A DNA stretch of 64,000 nucleotides, from NCBI GenBank assembly GCA_005239165.1, contig RAPG01000006.1:62001-126000 (forward strand), written 5' to 3'. The notes beneath the pieces were generated by a model, which made no database searches, was not told where the DNA came from, and saw only the letters and a list, made by a program, of their open reading frames with translations. The translations under genes and the position numbers were made by a program. Shown here piece by piece: positions 57,265 through 64,000 of the stretch. The DNA comes from Allopusillimonas ginsengisoli. Lineage in GTDB: Bacteria; Pseudomonadota; Gammaproteobacteria; Burkholderiales; Burkholderiaceae_B. Positions within the stretch are counted from its first letter, which is position 1. The number at the start of each line of letters is the position of its first letter.

Positions 57265-59088
57265 TTACTGTGTCAAAGCCGTTGCGGCATACCGGTCGGC
57301 AAGCTCGCCTTCCTGGATAGAGGCCGACATAGCCTCGGCACGCGGCAATATGTAGGCTGCATAAAAAATGCTGGTTGCAAGTTTTTGCGTATGAAAGGTC
57401 TTGGCGGACCCTGCAGCGATGCGCTTGTGACAAATCAGTGCCGCGCGCGCCATTTGCCAGCCAGCGTATACGATGCCAGCCAGCATCAGGTAGCTCACGC
57501 TGCCGGCAAATACGGCGCGCGGCGACTCTTTAGCATTGGCCAGTACAAAGTGAGTAGCCTGCTCACTGGCCTCTACCGCCGCCGCCAGCCTTCGCGCCAT
57601 CAAGGCGAAGCCGCCTGCATGATCCCCTGCCTGGTTGGCGACCGCTTCGAGCTCAGCCACTGTTGCACTCATTTGAGCCACAAGCGCTCTGGCGGTAGCC
57701 CCGCCATCGCGTAATACTTTGCGACCGACAAAATCATTGGCCTGAATGGCCGTTGTACCTTCATAAATGGGCAATATGCGGGCGTCGCGATAGTATTGTG
57801 CCGCACCCGTCTCTTCGATGAAACCCATGCCGCCATGCACTTGCACGCCCAGCGAGGCCACTTCTACCGATGACTCTGTGGAAAAACCTTTTACCAGCGG
57901 CACTAGATACTCGTACAGGACTTTGTTACGCGCCTGCTCTTGGGAGTCAGGATGATGGCGCGAGGTGTCGAAGGCCGCCGCCGCCACATACGCCATGGCA
58001 CGAGTGCCTTCGGTAAGTGCCTTCATGGTCATGAGCATACGCTGCACATCGGGGTGCTTAACAATGGCGACAGGCCCCTGTGATCCTTCAAGCGCCTGCC
58101 CCTGCAGACGTTCGCGAGCATAGGCATCAGCCTGTTGCAATGCTCGTTCTGACAGCGCGATGCCCTGCACACCCACCGCATAGCGAGCGGCGTTCATCAT
58201 GATAAACATGTACTCAAGGCCACGATTTTCTTCCCCGATCAGGTGACCAATGGCCCCTTCGCCCACATCACCCTTACCCGCCCCGTACATCAAGACTGTA
58301 GTCGGACTGCCATGAATGCCTAGTTTGTGCTCAATGGAGGCACACCACACGTCATTTCTCGCCCCCAGTGAGCCATCATCATTAACAAGGTATTTGGGAA
58401 CTATAAACAGTGATATGCCCTTCACGCCTTTGGGCGCATCAGGCGTGCGGGCCAGTACCAAATGGACGATATTCTCGGCCATGTCGTGCTCGCCATAGGT
58501 AATAAAAATTTTCTGGCCTGTCAGCCGATACGTGCCGTCATCCTGTTTTACTGCCCTGGACGACACTTGTGCGAGATCCGAGCCAGCCTGGGGCTCAGTA
58601 AGGTTCATGGTGCCCGTCCAGCGGCCTTCAAGCATGGGCGGAATAAATAAATCTTGCTGTTCGGGGCTGCCAACGGCTGTCAGGGCTTCTATTACACCGT
58701 CTGTCAGCAATGGGCATAAGGCAAAAGACAGGTTGGCTGCATTAAGGTTTTCGCCTGCGGGTGCTCCTACGAGCTTGGGCAGGCCCTGGCCTCCCCATTT
58801 GACCTCATGCTGCAGCCCTTGCCACCCACCCTGCGAATACTCTTGAAAGGCCTCTTTGAAGCCCGGCGAAGTCTCTACCTTGCCATCGGCCCATTTGGCC
58901 GGTTCCGTGTCACCACTGTGATTAAGTGGAGCAAGCGCTTGCTCGACGAAGCGCGCATTTTCTTCGAGCACGGCATCGACCAGGTCTTCTGACACGTCTT
59001 CAAAGCCTGGCAGCGCTAGCACGTCATCCAGACCCGCAAGCTCTTTGATAACGAAACGTATATCGTCTAAGGGGGCACGGTAAGTCAC
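57265..59088 (-). CDS. Acyl-CoA dehydrogenase, large FadE/DmdC-like type
   Basis: A 607-residue flavoenzyme that introduces a double bond into acyl-CoA and passes electrons to ETF. It has FAD/substrate motifs TGTMNLTEPQAGSDLAQV and KIFITYGEHDMAENIVHLVLA. The catalytic-region GGMGFIEETGAAQYYRDARILPIYEGTTAIQAND and the extra C-terminal helical domain of this subfamily are present. The GTG at 59088 is the likely start: it gives the family N-terminus (V/M)TYRAPLDDIRFVIKEL and has GGAG five bases upstream, whereas the ATG at 59175 adds 29 atypical residues. It is downstream of etfBA but separated by a terminator. Confidence 0.93.
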   Translation of the reverse strand: MTYRAPLDDIRFVIKELAGLDDVLALPGFEDVSEDLVDAVLEENARFVEQALAPLNHSGDTEPAKWADGKVETSPGFKEAFQEYSQGGWQGLQHEVKWGGQGLPKLVGAPAGENLNAANLSFALCPLLTDGVIEALTAVGSPEQQDLFIPPMLEGRWTGTMNLTEPQAGSDLAQVSSRAVKQDDGTYRLTGQKIFITYGEHDMAENIVHLVLARTPDAPKGVKGISLFIVPKYLVNDDGSLGARNDVWCASIEHKLGIHGSPTTVLMYGAGKGDVGEGAIGHLIGEENRGLEYMFIMMNAARYAVGVQGIALSERALQQADAYARERLQGQALEGSQGPVAIVKHPDVQRMLMTMKALTEGTRAMAYVAAAAFDTSRHHPDSQEQARNKVLYEYLVPLVKGFSTESSVEVASLGVQVHGGMGFIEETGAAQYYRDARILPIYEGTTAIQANDFVGRKVLRDGGATARALVAQMSATVAELEAVANQAGDHAGGFALMARRLAAAVEASEQATHFVLANAKESPRAVFAGSVSYLMLAGIVYAGWQMARAALICHKRIAAGSAKTFHTQKLATSIFYAAYILPRAEAMSASIQEGELADRYAATALTQ

Positions 59089-59290
59089 AGAATCTCCAAT
59101 ATTGTCAATGTAATCGTCAATGCGTAGTCTTGTACGCGCACAACTGCCAGCCTCGGACTCTGGCTTTGTTTGCACGACTTTTCTCTTATATTAACCGCCT
59201 CCTAAATGCTGTGCTCATCGTCTGCTCAGGCCCTGGACTTCATTTGATCTGGTGCAAACACACTGACGAAACACACGATTGCCCCTTGCA

Positions 59291-59328
59291 TAAAAAAACC
59301 CCGAAGCAGACACGTCTGATTCGGGGTT
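59291..59328 (-). terminator. Intrinsic terminator of etfBA
   Basis: Long hairpin with AACCCCGAA/TTCGGGGTT (59297-59305, 59320-59328) and inner CAGAC/GTCTG, followed on the minus strand by T7. It lies 51 bases after etfA. The rest of 59089-59379 has no gene and should hold the promoter of the acyl-CoA dehydrogenase. Confidence 0.9.
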
Positions 59329-59379
59329 GACAGAGCGGCATCGTCAGACGTATGGCTTGCGGACAAGCCGCCGCTGGTG

Positions 59380-60309
59380 TTACAGGGCCTGAACCAGCTC
59401 TGGGACAGCCTGAAACAAGTCTGCGACCAGCCCGTAATCGGCCACGCCGAAAATCGGCGCTTCGGCGTCTTTGTTGATCGCCACGATGACCTTGGAGTCT
59501 TTCATGCCGGCCAGATGCTGGATAGCACCAGAAATACCGATAGCCACGTAAAGCTGTGGTGCAACGATTTTTCCTGTTTGACCGACCTGCCAGTCGTTGG
59601 GTGCATACCCGGCATCGACGGCCGCGCGTGAGGCCCCAAGCGCCGCACCCAGCTTGTCAGCAAGCGGATCAAGCATCTTGAAGTTTTCGGCACTGCCCAG
59701 GCCGCGCCCGCCAGACACTACCACCGCAGCACCCGCGAGCTCGGGGCGGTCGCTCTTGGCGACCTCACGGCCCACAAACGAAGAAAGCCCGGCATCAGCC
59801 GCTGCGGTCAGCGTTTCAACGGCAGCACTGCCGCCTTCCGAACCCAGCGCATCGAATGCCGTAGTGCGTACGGTAAGGACTTTGATCGTATCAGCCGACT
59901 GCACGGTTGCAATGGCGTTGCCTGCGTAGATAGGACGCTGAAACGTGTCTGCAGACTCTACCGCAATAACGTCAGAAATTTGAGCAACGTCAAGCAGGGC
60001 CGCAACGCGGGGCGCAATGTTTTTACCCGACGCGGTCGATGCGAACAGAATGTGGCTGTAGTCTTGAGCTATGGCCAGCACCTGATCGGCGACGTTTTCA
60101 GCAAGGCCTTCTGCCAAATGAGGTGCATCAGCCAGCAATACCTTAGTGACACCGGCAGCCTTAGCCGCTTCGTCTGCTACAGCCTGCGCACCACTGCCAG
60201 CGACCAATACGTGGACATCACCACCAATCTTCTGGGCAGCTGCAAGTGTATTAAGCGTAGCACCTCTCAACTGGGCATTATCGTGTTCGGCAATTACCAG
60301 AATTGTCAT
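59380..60309 (-). CDS. etfA: Electron transfer flavoprotein alpha subunit
   Basis: A 309-residue FAD-binding subunit that carries electrons from acyl-CoA dehydrogenases to ETF:quinone oxidoreductase. The FAD signature spans [46 protein letters not shown], and the C-terminus has [18 protein letters not shown]. The ATG directly follows the etfB stop. Confidence 0.97.
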   Translation of the reverse strand: MTILVIAEHDNAQLRGATLNTLAAAQKIGGDVHVLVAGSGAQAVADEAAKAAGVTKVLLADAPHLAEGLAENVADQVLAIAQDYSHILFASTASGKNIAPRVAALLDVAQISDVIAVESADTFQRPIYAGNAIATVQSADTIKVLTVRTTAFDALGSEGGSAAVETLTAAADAGLSSFVGREVAKSDRPELAGAAVVVSGGRGLGSAENFKMLDPLADKLGAALGASRAAVDAGYAPNDWQVGQTGKIVAPQLYVAIGISGAIQHLAGMKDSKVIVAINKDAEAPIFGVADYGLVADLFQAVPELVQAL

Positions 60310-61059
60310 TTAGATCACCTTCGCTTCGTTCTTGAGTTTCTCTACCAGCGTTGCTACGTCAGGCACAACAATACCTGCCGAACGTGCAGGCGGCTCGGCT
60401 ACCTTGAGTGTTTTAAGGCGTGGAGCTACGTCAACGCCGAGGTCTTCAGGCGTGTATACGTCCAGCTGTTTTTTCTTTGCCTTCATGATGTTGGGCAAAG
60501 TGACATAGCGTGGCTCGTTTAGACGCAGGTCAGTGGTGATGATGGCTGGCAATTTGATCGACAGGGTTTCGAGGCCACCATCAATTTCACGCGTTACGGT
60601 TGCGGTATCACCTGACACTTCGACTTTACTGGCGAATGTAGCCTGCGACCACCCCAGCAATGCAGCAAGCATTTGCCCGGTCTGGTTGGCGTCATCATCG
60701 ATTGCCTGCTTGCCAAGAATGACCAGCTGAGGCTGTTCTTTGTCGACAACCGCTTTCAGAAGCTTTGCCACAGCCAGAGGCTGAAGCTCGACGTCAGTCT
60801 GGACCAGTGCGGCCCGGTCTGCACCAATGGCCATGGCTGTGCGCAGGGTTTCCTGGCTTTGGACCACACCGCAGGATACGGCGATGACTTCGGTAGCAAC
60901 ACCTTTTTCTTTCAGGCGTGTTGCCTCTTCAACGGCGATTTCGTCGAATGGGTTCATCGACATTTTGACGTTGGCGATGTCTACGCCCGACTGATCAGAC
61001 TTGACGCGCACTTTGACGTTGTAATCAACAACGCGCTTGACAGGTACCAAGACCTTCAT
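60310..61059 (-). CDS. etfB: Electron transfer flavoprotein beta subunit
   Basis: A 249-residue AMP-binding subunit of ETF. It begins [21 protein letters not shown] and contains [20 protein letters not shown] and the ETF-beta signature region with [34 protein letters not shown] 61059 has a strong GGAGGAAG ribosome site; the frame open to 61254 upstream is spurious. Confidence 0.97.
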   Translation of the reverse strand: MKVLVPVKRVVDYNVKVRVKSDQSGVDIANVKMSMNPFDEIAVEEATRLKEKGVATEVIAVSCGVVQSQETLRTAMAIGADRAALVQTDVELQPLAVAKLLKAVVDKEQPQLVILGKQAIDDDANQTGQMLAALLGWSQATFASKVEVSGDTATVTREIDGGLETLSIKLPAIITTDLRLNEPRYVTLPNIMKAKKKQLDVYTPEDLGVDVAPRLKTLKVAEPPARSAGIVVPDVATLVEKLKNEAKVI

Positions 61060-61115
61060 TGAGCTTCCTCCAGGGGGTATATATAAAGCAAGATAAAAAA
61101 CAAAACCTTTTAATT

Positions 61116-62039
61116 TTACACCGTAGCCAGGGCCCTGATATGAGCCACTGCGCTGCGACCCAACGCCGACAGGCTGTAGCCCCCTTCCAGAAAGCTGGCC
61201 AGACGCCCTGATGCCGTTTTTTGTGCCAGCGTGACGATCTGGTCGGTGATCCACCCAAAATCAGCCTCGACCAGGCCTAGCTGGCCCATACCGTCTTCGC
61301 GATGGCCGTCAAACCCGGCAGAGATAAAGACGAATTCGGGCTGGAAGTCATAGAGACGCGGCATCCAGATATCGCTGACAACCATACGCAAATCATGGCC
61401 ACGCGTGTAAGCATCAACCGGTATGTTTACCATGTTTTCGGCTGCCGGGTTTTGATACGACCAGGGGAAAAGTGTTTGCTGAAAGAAGCTGCACATGAGT
61501 ACGCGCGGGTCACCAGCGAAAATATCTTCGGTGCCATTGCCGTGATGTACATCGAAATCGATAATGGCCACGCGCTGTAAATTGTATTTTTCCAGCGCGT
61601 AGGCCGCTGCCACCGCCACATTGTTGAAAAAGCAAAAGCCCATTGCCTGCGCCGGACCGGCATGGTGCCCGGGGGGGCGCACGGCACAGAACGCGTTGGT
61701 ATGCGTCCCCGTCATGATGGCATCAACGGCGGTCAGCCCCGCCCCTGCGGCGCCCAGCGCAGCTTCCAGGGTATGCGGCCCCATGAGCGTATCAGCATCA
61801 ATGGGAAAGCTGCCTTCTGACGGTGCGTGACTGCGCAGAAATTCAATATATGCAGCTATGTGCACCCGCAAAAGATCTGCATCTGTCGCTGAACGAGCCT
61901 GGGCTTCGTCGAGAAAGCTCATGATGCCGCTGGCGACAAGTTGGTCATTAATGGCGTCAAGGCGACCAGGGCATTCTGGGTGCCAGTCGCCCATGTCATG
62001 CAAGCGGCATGAGGGATGGGTAATATAGAGAGTCTCCAT
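61116..62039 (-). CDS. Histone-deacetylase-family amidohydrolase
   Basis: A 307-residue arginase-fold zinc hydrolase of the HDAC/acetylpolyamine amidohydrolase/acetoin-utilisation group. The active site shows [20 protein letters not shown] (two His), zinc ligands in [14 protein letters not shown] and in [13 protein letters not shown], and [12 protein letters not shown]. Its substrate in bacteria of this kind is not settled. It precedes etfB by 56 bases on the same strand and may be in one transcript. Its ATG is only 11 bases from that of the divergent mltB. Confidence 0.9.
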   Translation of the reverse strand: METLYITHPSCRLHDMGDWHPECPGRLDAINDQLVASGIMSFLDEAQARSATDADLLRVHIAAYIEFLRSHAPSEGSFPIDADTLMGPHTLEAALGAAGAGLTAVDAIMTGTHTNAFCAVRPPGHHAGPAQAMGFCFFNNVAVAAAYALEKYNLQRVAIIDFDVHHGNGTEDIFAGDPRVLMCSFFQQTLFPWSYQNPAAENMVNIPVDAYTRGHDLRMVVSDIWMPRLYDFQPEFVFISAGFDGHREDGMGQLGLVEADFGWITDQIVTLAQKTASGRLASFLEGGYSLSALGRSAVAHIRALATV

Positions 62040-62050
62040 AAGGGAAGATT

Positions 62051-63277
62051 ATGTTCACACCTGTCCAATTAGTGCAAGTCGTGTTTCTCTCCATGCTGCT
62101 CGGTGGTTGTGCCGCCAATCAGCCAAAAGTCGCGTCAGATAGCCAGCTGGCTCCGGCAAATGAGGGCAAAAAAAACCCTGACTCTGTCGGCAGGCCTGGC
62201 CCTGGAGCCAGTCATTCTGGGCCTCAAGCTGTACTCGCTGCAGCGCCGGAGCCTGTCTCAATTGCCGCCGGCATCTCAATCGCTGACGCCAGCCCCTTGC
62301 ACAACCCCGACGGCTCACTGTCGGCCAATCTGCAGGCTTATGCGCAAGAGGTGTCTCGTGTGCGCAACTTGCCTTTGAGCCAGGTTGAAACACTACTGAA
62401 AGAGGCGCAATACAACGCAACGGCGGCGCGCCTGATGAAGCCGACCGGAAAACGTATCCGCCGAAGCTGGACCACCTACAAAAACCGATTTATAGAACCG
62501 GTACGCATTAAAGCAGGCCAAACATTCTGGACCGAAAACCAGGCATTTTTAGACGCAACCGCCAAGCAGTACGGCGTACCTGCATCAATCATTGTGGCCA
62601 TTATCGGCGTCGAAACCATTTATGGTCGCTTCACTGGCGACTTCCGCGTTCTGGATGCACTTGCAACGCTGGGCTTCAGGTATCCTGACAGTACTCGTCC
62701 AGAACGCAGCGAGCTGTTTCGTAACCAGTTGGCCGATCTGATCCAGCTCGACGTAGAACAGCAACTTGACGCGCGAACTGTCACAGGTTCATTTGCCGGA
62801 GCCATGGGCTTGCCCCAGTTCATGCCCGGCAGTCTCATGCGCTATGCTGCAGACGGCGACAATAACGGCCACATCGATCTGCTCAACAGCAAAAAAGATG
62901 CTATCGCCTCCGTGGCACGTTTTCTGAGACTGCACGGCTGGCAACCAGGGCTGCCGGTTTTTGCGCCAGCCACGCTTCCAGCCAATGCGGGGCAGCTGGT
63001 TACAGGTGGCCTGCACCCCACACTTACCTGGGAACAACTGTCACAAGAGGGTGCCCGAATTTTGCCAGCAGGCGCAAGCGACGCCCAAAGTTCCTGGACT
63101 AAGCACAAATTAGGAGTTGTTGATCTGGCCGATGAGTCACAGAACCGGGTCCAATACCGGCTAGGCACGCCTAATTTTTTCGCCATCACGCACTATAACC
63201 GCAGCTATTTTTATGCAACGGCCGTTGCCGATCTGGCCAAAACTCTGGCAGATCGCATGGGATATGGCTGGCCGTGA
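62051..63277 (+). CDS. mltB: Membrane-bound lytic murein transglycosylase B
   Basis: A 408-residue outer-membrane lipoprotein that cleaves peptidoglycan to 1,6-anhydro-muropeptides. The signal peptide ends in lipobox LLGGC (Cys19), followed by a Ser/Ala/Pro-rich spacer. The SLT-like domain has the catalytic Glu in IIGVETIYGRFTGDFRVLDALATL, and GSFAGAMGLPQFMPGS. The end has THYNRSYFYATAVADLA, typical of MltB. Confidence 0.95.
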   Translation: MFTPVQLVQVVFLSMLLGGCAANQPKVASDSQLAPANEGKKNPDSVGRPGPGASHSGPQAVLAAAPEPVSIAAGISIADASPLHNPDGSLSANLQAYAQEVSRVRNLPLSQVETLLKEAQYNATAARLMKPTGKRIRRSWTTYKNRFIEPVRIKAGQTFWTENQAFLDATAKQYGVPASIIVAIIGVETIYGRFTGDFRVLDALATLGFRYPDSTRPERSELFRNQLADLIQLDVEQQLDARTVTGSFAGAMGLPQFMPGSLMRYAADGDNNGHIDLLNSKKDAIASVARFLRLHGWQPGLPVFAPATLPANAGQLVTGGLHPTLTWEQLSQEGARILPAGASDAQSSWTKHKLGVVDLADESQNRVQYRLGTPNFFAITHYNRSYFYATAVADLAKTLADRMGYGWP

Positions 63278-63324
63278 TATTGATTGCAGGCTCGGCGTGT
63301 AAGCCTGGTTAGTTTTGTCATCAA

Positions 63325-63367
63325 TGGCCGGGGTCAAGCGCTAACAGCGTAATGTGACCCCAGGCCA
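63325..63367. terminator. Hairpin between convergent mltB and cysM
   Basis: Extended stem TGGCC-GGGGTCA (63325-63336) with TGACCCC-A-GGCCA (63355-63367), one bulged A. Lies between two converging stops and may end both transcripts, although no long T-run follows. Confidence 0.5.
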
Positions 63368-63383
63368 GCAGCCAACGTTTTAA

Positions 63384-64000
63384 CTAAGCGTTAAACACGC
63401 CAGTAGACAAATAGCGGTCGCCCCGGTCACAAACGATAAAAACAATGGTGGCGTTTTCAACGCGCTGGGCGACGCGCAGTGCGGCAATCAATGCTCCTGC
63501 CGATGAAATACCGGCAAAAATACCTTCTTCGGCTGCCAGACGGCGCGCCATTTCTTCGGCCTGGACCTGCGACACCAGCTCGAACTCATCGACCTGCTCA
63601 GGATGATAAATAGAGGGTTGATAGGCTTCGGGCCATTTGCGTATACCGGCAATTTGTGAGCCCTCTTCTGGCTGTGCACCCACAACCCGAATACTGCTGT
63701 TTTTACCGTGCAGAAAGCTGCCCACGCCCATAATGGTGCCCGTAGTGCCCATGGCGCTTACAAAGTGAGTGATTTGCCCATCTGTTTGCTGCCAGAGCTC
63801 AGGCCCCGTCGTTTCAATGTGGGCACGCGGATTGTCTTTGTTGGCAAACTGATCGAGCACCTTGCCCTTGCCTTCTTTCTGCATGGCAAGAGCCAGATCA
63901 CGGGCGTATTCCATGCCGCCTTTACTGGCAGGAGTGAGAATGAGCTCCGCACCGTAGGCCGTCATGGCCGCGCGCCGTTCGACCGTCAGGTTGTCGGGCA
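63384..64000 (-). CDS. cysM: Cysteine synthase B (partial, runs off the window)
   Basis: The C-terminal 205 residues of a PLP-dependent O-acetylserine sulphhydrylase; the frame remains open to base 64000. It contains DNLTVERRAAMTAYGAELIL, the PLP-phosphate loop FVSAMGTTGTIMGVGSFLHG and the CysM-type end GIFAGISSAGALIAALR. VGAQPEEGSQIAGIRKWP favours CysM over CysK. The N-terminal part with the PLP Lys lies outside the window. Confidence 0.93.
   Translation of the reverse strand, partial: PDNLTVERRAAMTAYGAELILTPASKGGMEYARDLALAMQKEGKGKVLDQFANKDNPRAHIETTGPELWQQTDGQITHFVSAMGTTGTIMGVGSFLHGKNSSIRVVGAQPEEGSQIAGIRKWPEAYQPSIYHPEQVDEFELVSQVQAEEMARRLAAEEGIFAGISSAGALIAALRVAQRVENATIVFIVCDRGDRYLSTGVFNA

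Overview
The window looks like the chromosome of a Burkholderiales betaproteobacterium, most likely Alcaligenaceae (Bordetella/Advenella/Pusillimonas-like). This is inferred from the protein style (UvrC, ParC/ParE, GlnE, ClpB, an FNR of the Btr type), a moderate GC content, and a cbb3 oxidase cluster placed beside fnr. I ran no database search. About 90% is coding. I recognised no rRNA, tRNA, insertion sequence or CRISPR array.

Layout. (1) 142-2778: alaS. (2) 2998-12175: a type IVb (R64/TCP-like) pilus operon read leftward as pilL-pilN-pilO-pilP-pilQ-pilR-pilS-pilV. Several genes are joined by ATGA overlaps, and pilP carries a frameshift. (3) 12450-16141: a sugar-type ABC binding protein paired with a DadA-like dehydrogenase, then a 2Fe-2S/FAD reductase. 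(4) 16439-24094: parE-parC leftward and trxA, rho, gdhA rightward. (5) 24365-31835: yhdP, divergent from glnE, then queH. (6) 31931-42208: clpB with a sigma-32-like promoter, fnr with two FNR boxes, and a complete leftward cbb3 cluster. That cluster runs from a stripped-down CcoI-like membrane protein through ccoS, ccoN (frameshifted), ccoO, ccoQ, ccoP, ccoG and ccoH to a small membrane protein, and sits behind a perfect FNR box. (7) 42501-50159: aceA, queF, an MFS transporter and the acpS-nagZ-uvrC-pgsA group. (8) 50277-55655: ohr/ohrR with an 8-bp tandem repeat between them, orn, an M48 protease, rsgA, a NUDIX hydrolase and rplS. (9) 55800-64000: a 58-residue membrane ORF behind two LexA-like boxes, a frameshifted prx6, an acyl-CoA dehydrogenase, etfBA with a histone-deacetylase-like hydrolase, mltB and a partial cysM.

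How it works together. FNR, its own double box and the perfect box ahead of the cco cluster form a visible oxygen-control circuit for microaerobic respiration. Acyl-CoA dehydrogenase, ETF and isocitrate lyase fit growth on fatty or organic acids. ohr/ohrR, prx6, trxA and clpB are stress functions.

The most unusual items are: the CcoI-like protein that keeps the membrane part and CPC motif of a copper P-type ATPase but lacks every catalytic cytoplasmic domain; the tandem LexA-like boxes before a tiny membrane ORF; a VirB9-like/TcpQ-like fusion in the pilus operon; two tandem-repeat tracts; and three frameshifts (pilP, ccoN, prx6). Two of the frameshifts sit in six-base homopolymers, so they may be real, phase-variable, or sequencing errors.
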